From contig DATLUO010000281.1 of NCBI GenBank assembly GCA_035533075.1, positions 44,674-108,673 on the forward strand: a stretch of DNA of 64,000 nt, given 5' to 3'. Numbering within the stretch: position 1 is the first letter of the stretch; each line of letters starts with the position of its first letter. This DNA is from Pirellulales bacterium (GTDB taxonomy: Bacteria; Planctomycetota; Planctomycetia; Pirellulales; JAICIG01). Both the position numbers and the translations under genes were made by a program. Below, one piece after another: positions 35,209-44,361 of this stretch. The notes under the pieces were generated by a model that ran no database searches, was not told where the DNA came from, and saw only the letters and a program-made list of their open reading frames with translations.

Positions 35209-38200
35209 CTACTCCTCACTCTCATCGTGATCGCGGCCGTGCTCGCAGAACACGTCCTCGCGCGGGTACAGCTCGCGGCGGTCGTCGTCGAGGCCCTCCG
35301 GCTCTTCGTTCGATGCCAACACGCGTTGAATCAGCGCGGCACGCATGCGGTCGCCCTCGGCGCGGCGGGCCGCGTCGTCGGCGCGGTCGAAATAGCGGCG
35401 GCCGTCGATCCAGGTCTGCTCGCAACGGGCGTAGCTCGAAAGCGGCGCACCGCTCCACACCGCCAGGTCGGCGTCTTTGCCGATCTCCAGCGAACCGACC
35501 CACTTGTCGATGCCAAGCTGCCGGGCCGGGTTCAGCGTGACGAACTTGAGCGCTTCCGGCGGCGGCACGTTGCCATAACGCACGGCTTTCGCGGCTTCGA
35601 GGTTCAATCGCCGGGCAAGCTCTGGATCGTCGGAGTTGAACGACACGACCACGCCTGCCTGGTGCATCAACGCGCCGTTGTAAGCGATGGCGTCGTAAAC
35701 CTCGAACTTGAAGGCCCACCAATCGGAAAAGCTCGATGCCCCCGCGCCGTGGCGCGCGATGACGTCGGCCAGCTTGTAGCCCTCCAGAATGTGCTGCAGC
35801 GTTCCGACCTTGACGCCGAACTCTTCGCAGGCCCGCAGGAAGGCCAGAACCTCGTCCTGCCGATAGCTGTGGCAGTGGACCAACCGCTTTCCTTCGAGCA
35901 CCTCGGCCAGGGCTTCCAGCTCCAGATCGACGCGGGGCGGCAGGCCGGCGGGTTGTTCTTTCCACTGCTGCTGGCGGCGGCGATAGTCGCGGGCCGCGCG
36001 GAAGGCGTCGCGCACAAGCTGCTCCACTCCCATACGGGTCTGCGGATAGCGGGTCTTGAACTGATCGCCCCAGTTGCTCTGCTTGACGTTTTCGCCCAAG
36101 GCGAACTTGATGCCCGGCGGCGCGTCGGCGAACTTCATGTCATCTGCCAGCGCACCCCAGCGGAGCTTGATGACCTGGTTCTGCCCTCCGATCGTGTTGG
36201 CCGAGCCGTGCAGGATGTTGGAGGTGGTCACGCCGCCGGCCAACTGGCGATAGATCTGAATATCGTTCTGGTCGATGAAATCGCCGATGCGGGCCTCGGC
36301 GGTGATGGTCTGGGCCTGCTCGTTGATGCCGCCGTCGGTGGCCACGTGCGAGTGGCAATCGATGATGCCCGGCGTGAGGTGCTTGCCGGCCAGGTCAATA
36401 ATCACAGCGCCGTCGGGCACGGTCACGTCGAGACCGACCGCGGCGATTCGTCCCTCGGCGACGACGAGCGTGGCGTCGTTGAGAACGCCGGCCGGTCCGC
36501 TGGTCCAGATCGTGGCGTGTTGAAAGGCGACGGCCTTGGGCTGTTCGGGCTGCCCGGCTACGCCAAAGGCGCCCAGCGGATAGTTCACAGCGAAGAGTGC
36601 GGATTTGGCCGCCTCGGCACCCTCCGGCTTCGATGCACCATCGTCCGTGGGCGCCGCTTTTTCATCGGCAGGCGGGCGATAGACGGCGGTGCGCTTGGCG
36701 CGAATCGTCGATGTCGAGCCGTCCGGCCAGACGACAAAGCCCAGCCATGATGGCTCAGCCGCTGACGAATCGCTCGACGAGACGGTGGCGCTAAGCTGTA
36801 CGATACCTTGCCAGCCGAGCGGCCCGGCCTGGAAGTGGCCGCTGAAGTGCGACGCCTCCAGCACGGCCCGTGTGAGCGAAGCCTCGCGGTCGCCGCGCTT
36901 GATCTTGCCGGTCAGCTTGGCGGGCTCGCCGTCGAGTTCGACCGTGAGTGTTTCGGTGCCGCCGTCGGGCTTCGACAATTGCAATTGCCACGTTCCTCGC
37001 ATTTCTAGGAGCGGTGTGGCGTCGATCTCGTAACGGCGACCGTCGATCCACGTCTCGCAAATTTTGCTTTCGACGTCGAAGATGTCGCCGTTGCAGATCA
37101 GAAAACTGGCCTGCTTACCGGCTTCGAGTGTGCCCAGCCGCTTGTCTACGCCGAACAGCTCGGCGGGCGTTACCGTCAGCGCTTGCAAGGCCGAGTCGCG
37201 CGCCAGCCCGTGTTCGACTGCTTTGCGGACGCCCGACAAGAACGAGCCGGGATCGCTTAGCCCGTGCGACGTGAAAGCGATTTTCACGCCCGCCGAGTCG
37301 AGCCGGCCGGGGTTCTCCGGGGCAATGTCCCAGTGCATCAACCGATCCAGCGGCACCGACATGGCGGCTTCGGGCGTCGTCACGCGGGGCGGCTTAGGAA
37401 AGTTGACGGGCAGCACCACCGGCAGACCGGTCTGTTTGATGGCATCGAGCCGGCGATATTCGCGGCCCGACCCCCGCACAATCGCCTGCAAGCCGAACTC
37501 ATCGGCGACCTGCATTGCCCGCAGAAAGTACAGCTCGTCGGCGGCCTGAAACATGACGGGGGCTTTGCCGACCACGAACGGCTGCAAGGCGGAGAGCGCA
37601 TCGTTGCGCTCGGGCCGGGCCATGCCGCTCTGGCTATCGAAGCACTTCCAGGCATCGGCGTACCAGCGTGCGTCATAGAATGCCTGGCGGACCAATGCCA
37701 TGGCGCCCATCGGCGACATGGGATAGTTGTCGAGCGCCCGTTGGGCCGGCGTGAGCATCAGGTGCAGGGCCACCTGGCTTTTCAGGATCGTGCGGCCGCC
37801 GGGTTCATCGCCCAGCGACACCAGGGCACTGGTGCCCTTGACGACTCCAACCGAAGGCGCCACCAGCCGGGCAGTGATTCCCTGTCCGCGCAGCTTCTTG
37901 TTCGCCTCGGCATCGAGCGTATAGCGGGCGTCGGCGCTCGTCTGCGGTACGACGTGCTTGTTCCAATAGGCCGCGCCGTGCTGCTCCGATGGGCCCAGCC
38001 GCGAGGCTTCGGCCGACAGCTCGGAGTAGGCGTCGATGAAGCCGGGATAGATCGTCTTGCCATCGAGCTTCCAGACCCTGGCATCGGCGGGCGGCTCAAG
38101 ATCGGCGCCGACGGCGATCACGACGCCATCGCGGACGACGAGCGTTCCGCGATCGAGCACTTTGCCCGGCGCGGTCACGATGCGTGCGCCGGTGAAGGCA

Positions 38201-38331
38201 TGGGCGGCGGTCGCACCCTCGCGCAGCCCGGCCGGCGGCGCCGTGGAGGGCACGGCCGCGAACATGCTCGTTACCGTTGCCGGGATCAGCAAAGCGACAA
38301 CACCAAATGCCAGCAAGGCTTGTTTCTTCAT
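35209..38331 (-). CDS. double-domain exported amidohydrolase
   Basis: 1040 aa from ATG 38331 (MKKQALLAFGVVALLIPATV signal peptide). Two amidohydrolase-like domains: the first about 45-465 (FTGARIVTAPGKVLDRGTLV; IDAYSELS in place of the metal HxH), the second about 620-990, which keeps IDCHSHVATDGG (HxH), KRLVHCHSYRQDE and a late SFNSDDPELARRLN. Between them, about 465-570, is a lipocalin-like beta region (MRGTWQLQLSKPDGG). So the second domain looks catalytic-competent and the first degenerate. The C-terminus is acidic (CEHGRDHDESEE). It precedes the smaller homologue on the same strand. Confidence 0.85.
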   Translation of the reverse strand: MKKQALLAFGVVALLIPATVTSMFAAVPSTAPPAGLREGATAAHAFTGARIVTAPGKVLDRGTLVVRDGVVIAVGADLEPPADARVWKLDGKTIYPGFIDAYSELSAEASRLGPSEQHGAAYWNKHVVPQTSADARYTLDAEANKKLRGQGITARLVAPSVGVVKGTSALVSLGDEPGGRTILKSQVALHLMLTPAQRALDNYPMSPMGAMALVRQAFYDARWYADAWKCFDSQSGMARPERNDALSALQPFVVGKAPVMFQAADELYFLRAMQVADEFGLQAIVRGSGREYRRLDAIKQTGLPVVLPVNFPKPPRVTTPEAAMSVPLDRLMHWDIAPENPGRLDSAGVKIAFTSHGLSDPGSFLSGVRKAVEHGLARDSALQALTVTPAELFGVDKRLGTLEAGKQASFLICNGDIFDVESKICETWIDGRRYEIDATPLLEMRGTWQLQLSKPDGGTETLTVELDGEPAKLTGKIKRGDREASLTRAVLEASHFSGHFQAGPLGWQGIVQLSATVSSSDSSAAEPSWLGFVVWPDGSTSTIRAKRTAVYRPPADEKAAPTDDGASKPEGAEAAKSALFAVNYPLGAFGVAGQPEQPKAVAFQHATIWTSGPAGVLNDATLVVAEGRIAAVGLDVTVPDGAVIIDLAGKHLTPGIIDCHSHVATDGGINEQAQTITAEARIGDFIDQNDIQIYRQLAGGVTTSNILHGSANTIGGQNQVIKLRWGALADDMKFADAPPGIKFALGENVKQSNWGDQFKTRYPQTRMGVEQLVRDAFRAARDYRRRQQQWKEQPAGLPPRVDLELEALAEVLEGKRLVHCHSYRQDEVLAFLRACEEFGVKVGTLQHILEGYKLADVIARHGAGASSFSDWWAFKFEVYDAIAYNGALMHQAGVVVSFNSDDPELARRLNLEAAKAVRYGNVPPPEALKFVTLNPARQLGIDKWVGSLEIGKDADLAVWSGAPLSSYARCEQTWIDGRRYFDRADDAARRAEGDRMRAALIQRVLASNEEPEGLDDDRRELYPREDVFCEHGRDHDESEE

Positions 38332-38518
38332 AAAAGTCGAACCAACCGGTGTGAATGGATCTAACCTCGAAAATACTTGATGGCCGGGTAGAGTTCCAGT
38401 CACACGGTCGGGCAAACCTGCGAAATGCGTTTTGACCGCAGAACGCGGCCGCCGTTAAGCATAGGCAGCCATCGTGCCGATGGCAGAACGAGGAAGCGCT
38501 CTCCAAGGGGGCCATCCG

Positions 38519-39166
38519 ATGCCTGCCGGCACAATGAACGATGTTCTATCGTTGCTCGACGCCCATTATGAGGCGTTCTTCAGCGCCAAACCACATGCGG
38601 ACAAGACGGGTCACCCCGTTCCTTGCGACACTCGTGCGTGGTCGCAGATTTTGATCAGCCTGCTGACCGGCATCAACGGGCGTCGACGGGAGAAAGGCGC
38701 CGATTTTGTCGACGGATCGGACGTCAAGGCTGCTTGTTGTTGGGGTGCAATCGACACGCCGCGCTTTAACGGCGCGATCCCTGCCGGGCGGCTGAGCACC
38801 ACGTCGCGGAAAGCCGAAAACCTGACCGCGTTCGACAGCATGCCGTTCCTCTTCTTCGTTCTTTGGGACGACGATACCGACGCTCATCCGCGCTGTCGTA
38901 TCTGGTGCGTGCGCCCCCGCCAGGACCGAGTTTTCCGGAAGATGTGCGCCAAATGGTACAGGCAACGAGCAACGGGCGAGATCAAAAGCACCAACTTTCA
39001 GTTGCATCCACCGCGATTCCGCGACGATGACATCTTTCGCAACAAATGCGGAAATCTCGCGTACCCGCTTCTGTTCACCGCGATCCGCAAAGAAAACGGG
39101 TTCGAGTGCCTGCGTTATGACCCGGCCGCGCTTGAGCAGGGCAAATGCACGTTGGCTCCAGACTGA
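38519..39166 (+). CDS. type II restriction endonuclease, MamI-like
   Basis: 215 aa from ATG 38519, preceded by AAGGGGG; an earlier ATG at 38474 is possible. Residues 59-86 read KGADFVDGSDVKAACCW followed by GAIDTPRFNG, which I recall as the core of the MamI-type restriction enzyme family; D62/D65/D68 with K70 could form a PD-(D/E)xK site. Later segments LFFVLWDDDT, CRIWCVRPRQDRVFRKM and NFQLHPPRFRDDDIFRNKCG also fit that family. It is convergent with an adenine methyltransferase gene (15-bp gap), as in many R-M systems. Recognition site unknown. Confidence 0.6.
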   Translation: MPAGTMNDVLSLLDAHYEAFFSAKPHADKTGHPVPCDTRAWSQILISLLTGINGRRREKGADFVDGSDVKAACCWGAIDTPRFNGAIPAGRLSTTSRKAENLTAFDSMPFLFFVLWDDDTDAHPRCRIWCVRPRQDRVFRKMCAKWYRQRATGEIKSTNFQLHPPRFRDDDIFRNKCGNLAYPLLFTAIRKENGFECLRYDPAALEQGKCTLAPD

Positions 39167-39181
39167 AATCGGCATCTCTGC

Positions 39182-41119
39182 CTACCATTCAAATCCGGGA
39201 TCCCCCTGCTGAATCTTTTCATAGGCACGGGCTTCGCGCAGTCGTCTGGCATAATGTAACTCCCGCCACGAAATGTAGTCGGCGAGTTGTTCCGTCATCT
39301 CGACCTTGTTGACGTTTACCGACAACACGCGGTCTTTGGGAACTCGTTGCCGGCTGGACGATGTGCCCTTCGCCATAGCCTGCACGGTTTGCGATACGCT
39401 GGGGTGATGCAAGGCCAAAGAGATTCGCCAGGCATCATCGGGCTTTTTCGGCCTCAGCACCACGAATTCCGCGCTGCATGACCACGATCCAGGCAACTGC
39501 GGCACGACGGCCACGCGCCAGATTCTCGGGTTCATGCACGATACCAGAATATCGCCTGGCCGGCATGCCAGTCCTCGTGAAAGTGGCTGATTCTTGCTGG
39601 CTGCGACGATGTCGATGAGCCCCGTCCCGTCGACGTCTAACACCGACACGTGAAACCGCTCTGGGGTTCGATTGCCATCGTCAGTCTGGAAGACGCGGAC
39701 CATATCGACAACATCGCCGAGAACGGGTCCCGTGCTTGACGAGCCATTCGTAGCCGCGTGCATAAGCCTTGCGGCCACGAACGACTCGTGTTCCTGCCAG
39801 CAGGCAACCGTACGGCCAAGCACTGGCCGCGGCGAGCCGAACTCGTCAGCAATTCGCGTAAGATCGTTGCCTTGTGGGTCGTCCGCCCGCTTCTTGCCGC
39901 GCTTCAAGAAGCCGACGTGATGAGCGACCGCGACATAGAGCCGTTTCTTCTTCGATTCTTCCAACTTTTGCGCCACGAGAAACGAGGTCTTCGCCACAGT
40001 GCCGCCCAGCGAGAAAGTCGCCGTCGGCAGCGAGACGATGGCCGCCAAGTGAATCCACGTGTTGCGGAATCGCTCGTAAACCATCAGCGCTTTCTTGAAG
40101 TCGTCGGACTGCACGACTCCATCGGGAAGCACAATGGCCAGAGAACCGCCGGGAGCGAGGAGATCAAGATTGCGAAAGAAGAACAACTCAGAGGGATCGG
40201 CACTATCGCTGGAGCCTCGCATGCCGATCGCCGTGAGGATCTCGCAGGGGATCGACTCGGAAAGCTCCTTGTTCCAGCGATACTTGCCTGCGCCAAAAGG
40301 TGGATTGGTTGCCAACAGCAGAAACTGGCTCCGCAATGAGCCAACCTGCGGGGCGATCAACGAATCGCCGACGCGCTCGAACGACGGCTGCATGCCGTCG
40401 AACAGAAAGTTCAGCTTGCCCAGATCGACCGCCATGAGCGACTGGTCGAAAAGCCGCGCCGCGTTCTCCAGTCGGTTCCGGGAAACTCCGGCAGCCTCCA
40501 ACCGGCGAGCAATCGCATACACGAACCGGCCTGTGCCGCCGCAGATGTCGCCGAAAAGCAACCGCTCCTCGCCGCCTAGCCGGTCGAGTGCCTTATCGCC
40601 GGCGACCTTGAGGAGCATATCGACCATCGGAAATACGACTTCCTCCGGCGTGAGGAACGTTCCCAGCCCCTCGCCGCCCTCGAACTTGCCTCGCAACAGC
40701 GTGTTGAACACAAGGCCCAAGCTGTCGGACTTGTTTGTCAGCCGGCATACGTCGTGTACAGCCTCCAGCACCCGTGGAACATGTTCCTCACATTCTGCGA
40801 CGACTGCGGAAAAGTCGAAGTCGTCGGTGGGAAACAGCCCGTTCATCGAAGACCGAAGGTCGCCGTATCTGTGACAAAGATCGGCCGGCGATGAAGTCCG
40901 GCCAACCAGTTTGGCGACGCAAAGGCACCTGGAAATGAAAAACAGCGTCTTGGAGACGGGTTTCAGCGACGTGCGCGCGTAAACGTAGTCGGCCACGTCC
41001 AAAAGGATGCGTTCGGCTTCGACGAGCAGTCGCTGCTCGTCCGTGCCGTTATCATTATCGAACAACGTGGGTTCGAAAGTGCGAAGCCGCGCTTTGTTTC
41101 GCGTAGCGGTGGTTGTCAT
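39182..41119 (-). CDS. N6-adenine DNA methyltransferase with C-terminal recognition domain
   Basis: 645 aa from ATG 41119, with AAGGAGC upstream. N-terminal helical region (about 1-145), then the class I methyltransferase core: motif I GDICGGTGRF (190-199), catalytic NPPF (272-275) in TNPPFGAGKYRW, typical of gamma-type N6-adenine enzymes such as HsdM. From about 465 there is a type I S-subunit-like region (LGDVVDMVRVFQTDD, CRPGDILVSCMNPRIWRVAV) that probably reads DNA sequence. A modification enzyme that carries its own recognition domain is typical of type IIG/type I-derived systems. It pairs with the convergent endonuclease. Confidence 0.85.
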   Translation of the reverse strand: MTTTATRNKARLRTFEPTLFDNDNGTDEQRLLVEAERILLDVADYVYARTSLKPVSKTLFFISRCLCVAKLVGRTSSPADLCHRYGDLRSSMNGLFPTDDFDFSAVVAECEEHVPRVLEAVHDVCRLTNKSDSLGLVFNTLLRGKFEGGEGLGTFLTPEEVVFPMVDMLLKVAGDKALDRLGGEERLLFGDICGGTGRFVYAIARRLEAAGVSRNRLENAARLFDQSLMAVDLGKLNFLFDGMQPSFERVGDSLIAPQVGSLRSQFLLLATNPPFGAGKYRWNKELSESIPCEILTAIGMRGSSDSADPSELFFFRNLDLLAPGGSLAIVLPDGVVQSDDFKKALMVYERFRNTWIHLAAIVSLPTATFSLGGTVAKTSFLVAQKLEESKKKRLYVAVAHHVGFLKRGKKRADDPQGNDLTRIADEFGSPRPVLGRTVACWQEHESFVAARLMHAATNGSSSTGPVLGDVVDMVRVFQTDDGNRTPERFHVSVLDVDGTGLIDIVAASKNQPLSRGLACRPGDILVSCMNPRIWRVAVVPQLPGSWSCSAEFVVLRPKKPDDAWRISLALHHPSVSQTVQAMAKGTSSSRQRVPKDRVLSVNVNKVEMTEQLADYISWRELHYARRLREARAYEKIQQGDPGFEW

Positions 41120-41327
41120 CGTGTCGCTCCTTCCCTGGGTCATTCGCCCATCATAAGGCGACGAACGTTCAGGAGCAATCGGGGCGCAACGTGGGCGGGG
41201 CCGGCCGCAGGATTTGAGCGGCCGCTAAAGTTGACGATTTCGGCTCAATCGGCCCAGGCGTTATGGCCGACAAAGCAGAAGAGGTGCTTTCGGCCTTTGA
41301 GCCAGATTCCTTAAAGTTCTCAGCCTC

Positions 41328-42971
41328 ATGCTACGACTCGCAAGCATTCTGACCGTGGCTATGCTGCTCGCTTGCGGCCCGCTCGCCGCTGGCCGCAAGG
41401 CCCAAGCTCAACAATTGATTGGGCTCAGCGATGAAATCATCCTCCTTTCCAAGGGCCAGACCAAGAAGCGGCAGGCGAAGCAACAGTCGGCCGCGGGCGC
41501 GGCGCCGGGCGCCGGCGAAAATCCGTTTCTGCATGAGCCGGGCGGACGCGGCCGGGGACTGGAACAGCATGCCGATCCCTCGCGATCGACGGTCCATTTT
41601 CGCGGCGGATCGGGCAGTGCCTTGTCGTCCATCTCCGCGCCCCCTCCGCAGATCATTCGGTCGTCGGCCCCGCTGGGCGCCACGCGTCCGCAGATGAAGG
41701 CCGAGGCGTTGCCGCCCTTGTATGGCCCGCTCGAATTGCCGCCCGGCGACGTCGAAGGCCCGCCTGACGGTCTGACGCTCGATCAGGCCATCGAGCGGCT
41801 GGTGCGTTTCAACCCCGACCTGCGGGCCAAGTCGTACGAGATTCCGCAAGCCAGGGCCGATGTGATCACCGCGGGCCTGCGCGGGAATCCGTTCTACTTC
41901 TTGTCGGGGGGCGGCTATCCCTACGCGCCCTATTCCCAAACGAGGCCGGGAGGAACGAACTACGGAGTCACTGTGGTCCAACCGGTCGATCTGAACCATA
42001 AGCGACGCGCACGCGCCGACGCCGCACGGGCCGCCGTCAACGTGCTCGAAGCCCAGTATCAGAACGCCGTGCGGTTGGCGATCGACGACCTCTATAACAC
42101 GTTCCTCGATGTGGTCGTGGCGCGCGAAACCATTCGCTACGCCGAGGCCAGCCTGGCCGGCTCAGCGAAGCTGCTCGAGACCGCCGAGGTCCAGTTGCAG
42201 GCCGGCGCCATCACCGAGCCGGACTATCTGAACATCGCCATCCAGCACGACGCCGCGGCCATCGGGCTGGACCGGGCACAAACGCAATATCAGCAGGCCA
42301 GGCATGCGTTGGGCATGATGTTGGCGTTCCCGCCCGAAATGGCGGACCAACTTGAGGTGCGCGGGCTCATTCGCGACACAGCCCCTCCGCCGCCGAATCG
42401 CGACGAACTCGTGCGGACCGCCCTCAACCTTCGGCCCGACGTGGCGGCCTTCCGCTTGGGGATCGCCCGAGCGCAAGCCGACCTGCGCGTGAACCGCAAA
42501 GAGGTGATCGAGGACGTGTTTGTCATCTACTCGCCCTACCAAACGCAGAGCAACCAGGCGATCGGCGGCCAGACCGCAAACAGCTTCTCCTTCGGCCTGC
42601 TGGGAACGATTCCGCTCTTTAACCGAAACCAAGGGGACATCCGCCGGGCACAATACAACGTGACTCAAACACGCGTCGGGCTGGCCGCGGCCGAGCGGCA
42701 GGCGATTGCCGAAGTCGATCGGGCACTGCTGGAGTATCAGGCCAGCCGCAAGTCGGCCGAGCGGCTGGAGAAGGTGATCTTGCCGCACTCGGAGCGGGCA
42801 CGCCAAGGCGTGATCGAGCTTTTCAGACATAAAGAAAAGAGCGGCATCGACGTGCTCGAAGCTCAGCGGCAACATAACGAGTTTGTCCGCCAATATCGCG
42901 ACGCCGTCATCGCTCATCGCCGCGCCATGCTGCGGCTCAACACCGTGGTCGGCCAGCGGGTTTTGCCGTAG
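41328..42971 (+). CDS. TolC-family outer-membrane efflux channel
   Basis: 547 aa. Signal peptide (MLRLASILTVAMLLACGPLA), then a long low-complexity linker (residues 30-140, G/A/P/R-rich, longer than usual), then the two TolC repeats: GLTLDQAIERLVRFNPDLRA and the second half starting ALNLRPDVAAFRLGIARAQA. Conserved GTIPLFNRNQGDIRRAQ is the classic OEP signature. It forms the trimeric exit duct of tripartite pumps. The nearest pump parts (adaptor and RND permease) are 8 kb away, separated by other genes. No promoter clearly seen in 41144-41327. Confidence 0.92.
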   Translation: MLRLASILTVAMLLACGPLAAGRKAQAQQLIGLSDEIILLSKGQTKKRQAKQQSAAGAAPGAGENPFLHEPGGRGRGLEQHADPSRSTVHFRGGSGSALSSISAPPPQIIRSSAPLGATRPQMKAEALPPLYGPLELPPGDVEGPPDGLTLDQAIERLVRFNPDLRAKSYEIPQARADVITAGLRGNPFYFLSGGGYPYAPYSQTRPGGTNYGVTVVQPVDLNHKRRARADAARAAVNVLEAQYQNAVRLAIDDLYNTFLDVVVARETIRYAEASLAGSAKLLETAEVQLQAGAITEPDYLNIAIQHDAAAIGLDRAQTQYQQARHALGMMLAFPPEMADQLEVRGLIRDTAPPPPNRDELVRTALNLRPDVAAFRLGIARAQADLRVNRKEVIEDVFVIYSPYQTQSNQAIGGQTANSFSFGLLGTIPLFNRNQGDIRRAQYNVTQTRVGLAAAERQAIAEVDRALLEYQASRKSAERLEKVILPHSERARQGVIELFRHKEKSGIDVLEAQRQHNEFVRQYRDAVIAHRRAMLRLNTVVGQRVLP

Positions 42972-43004
42972 CGTCGGCTGCAAAACGGACGTCGTGAGAA
43001 GGAA

Positions 43005-43077
43005 TCAGGCGTCAGGCATCAGGCACGGTCCTCCTTCTTTCGCGCCTGATGCCTGACACCTGACGCCTGACGCCTGG
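43005..43077 (+). repeat. inverted heptanucleotide arrays after the TolC gene
   Basis: Three units of TCAGGCA/TCAGGCG type (43005-43025), an 18-bp spacer, then GCCTGAT, GCCTGAC, ACCTGAC, GCCTGAC and GCCTGGT (43044-43077). The two halves are complementary, giving a hairpin downstream of the stop at 42971. Confidence 0.87.
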
Positions 43078-43081
43078 TATC

Positions 43082-43120
43082 GGTGGGCCGGCGCTCGCAA
43101 GCTTGCTGGTCCCACCCTAC
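43082..43120 (-). repeat. 39-bp dispersed element
   Basis: Minus-orientation copy (GGTGGGCCGGCGC at the left, CCCACCCTAC at the right), just upstream of the thioredoxin gene. Confidence 0.93.
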
Positions 43121-43169
43121 GCGCGCTGCATTGCCCGTTTTGACTGTCATAACCGAAAAAGGAGAGTCC

Positions 43170-43490
43170 ATGAGCTATCGTCCGCAGAGCGAGCCGGAAC
43201 CGGGCCGCGAAGAAGTCGACCGATTCAGCGGACCGGTGTTGTTGGAGTTTGGGGCCGCGTGGTGCCCTCACTGCCAGGCCGTGCAGCGCGAATTGGCCGC
43301 CGCGCTGGAATCGCTGCCGGCCGTCAGACACATCAAAATCGAGGACGGCAAAGGCAAGCCGCTGGGCCGTTCATTCCGCGTCAAGCTCTGGCCGACGTTG
43401 GTCTTCATGCGTGACGGGCAGGTGCTGAGACAAGTCTCGCGGCCAAGTTCCGACGAACTCCGCGAAGGGATGTCGCTATTCAAGGAATAG
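43170..43490 (+). CDS. thioredoxin-family protein
   Basis: 106 aa from ATG 43170, with AAAGGAGAG immediately upstream. Active-site motif WCPHC (31-35) within FGAAWCPHCQAVQ, and the cis-Pro region LWPTLVFMRDGQV. Dipeptide PH is unlike the GP of classical thioredoxin and more like DsbA. No signal peptide, so cytoplasmic. It is short and complete; likely a disulfide reductase or a small redox partner. Monocistronic, with a hairpin repeat just downstream. Confidence 0.92.
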   Translation: MSYRPQSEPEPGREEVDRFSGPVLLEFGAAWCPHCQAVQRELAAALESLPAVRHIKIEDGKGKPLGRSFRVKLWPTLVFMRDGQVLRQVSRPSSDELREGMSLFKE

Positions 43491-43494
43491 CGAT

Positions 43495-43586
43495 CTGTAG
43501 GGAACGCCCTCAGTGGTGTTCCGTGGTTCGGTCGTTGTCGAATCCGTCGGTTGACTGCGGAACACCACGGAGGGCGTTCCCTACAG
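43495..43586 (+). repeat. 29-bp-arm inverted repeat (hairpin element)
   Basis: Left arm 43495-43523 (starts CTGTAGGGAACGCCC) and right arm 43558-43586 (ends GGGCGTTCCCTACAG), nearly perfect complements with a 34-bp loop. It begins 5 bp after the thioredoxin stop. Sequence unrelated to the 39-bp family apart from the GTAGGG/CCCTAC ends. Confidence 0.92.
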
Positions 43587-43610
43587 ATGCCAGGCTTCCA
43601 TAAGCCGCCG

Positions 43611-43639
43611 TTGTGGCGGTCGTCCAAGGGGTTTATACT
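43611..43639 (+). promoter_or_regulatory. sigma-70-type promoter
   Basis: TTGTGG (43611-43616), 17-bp spacer, TATACT (43634-43639), 30 bp before ATG 43669. Position and match are good for transcription of that gene. Confidence 0.6.
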
Positions 43640-43668
43640 CACGCCCCCACTCCGCCGGCGGCACGCGC

Positions 43669-44361
43669 ATGGAAACCTCGTTGCACCGAGAGCTGAAGCG
43701 GCTTTATGCCGACCCGGCCAATCTGCGCATGGAGGTGCGGCACGGCCATTATCGCATCGATGCGGTGCGCGACGGCGAGCTGGTGGAGATTCAACACGGC
43801 TCGCTGTCGGCCATTCGCAACAAAGTGGCCGCGCTTTTGAGCGACCATCGCGTGCGGGTGGTCAAGCCGATCGTGGCCGCCAAGCTGTTGGTCAAGCGGT
43901 GCCGCAAGAACGGCCGCGTCACCGAGCGCCGGTTGAGTCCCAAACGCCAGACGTTGCTGGCGTTGTTCGACGAGTTGGTCTACTTCACCAAAGTGTTTCC
44001 GCATCCGCGGCTCACGCTGGAGGCCGTGCTGGTCGAGACCGAAGAATGGCGCTATCCGGGTCACGGACGGCGGCGACGCTGGCGGGCCGGCGATTTCGTG
44101 GTCGAAGACCAAAAGCTCGCAGCCGTGCTCGACTCCTGCCGCTTGCAGACGCCCGCCGACCTGCGTAGGTTGCTCGACTGCGAGTTGCCCGAAACATGGC
44201 AGACCGTCGATCTGGCGGCGGCACTCGATGTGCCACGGCACGTTGCTCAGCGGATCGCCTATTGTCTGCGCGAGACGGGCGCGGCGCAGGCGATCGGCAA
44301 GTCGCGAAATGCCGTCGTGTATCGCTGGCCGGATTTCACCAGCGCTGGCAAGGCAGCCTGA
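43669..44361 (+). CDS. hypothetical protein with a possible nuclease-like N-terminal domain
   Basis: 230 aa. Residues 20-60 read EVRHGHYRID then DGELVEIQHGSLSAIRNKV: a YRID...VEIQ strand pair resembles the D...ExQ variant of PD-(D/E)xK nuclease folds, but I cannot confirm it. The rest is alpha-helical with two helix-turn-helix-like stretches at the end (VDLAAALDVPRHVAQRIAYC). It has a good promoter of its own. A dispersed hairpin element begins on the base right after its TGA stop. No certain family. Confidence 0.55.
   Translation: METSLHRELKRLYADPANLRMEVRHGHYRIDAVRDGELVEIQHGSLSAIRNKVAALLSDHRVRVVKPIVAAKLLVKRCRKNGRVTERRLSPKRQTLLALFDELVYFTKVFPHPRLTLEAVLVETEEWRYPGHGRRRRWRAGDFVVEDQKLAAVLDSCRLQTPADLRRLLDCELPETWQTVDLAAALDVPRHVAQRIAYCLRETGAAQAIGKSRNAVVYRWPDFTSAGKAA

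Noticed and set aside
43083..43169. N-terminal extension of the thioredoxin gene
   Set aside because: Repeat-derived; ATG 43170 has an excellent ribosome site.
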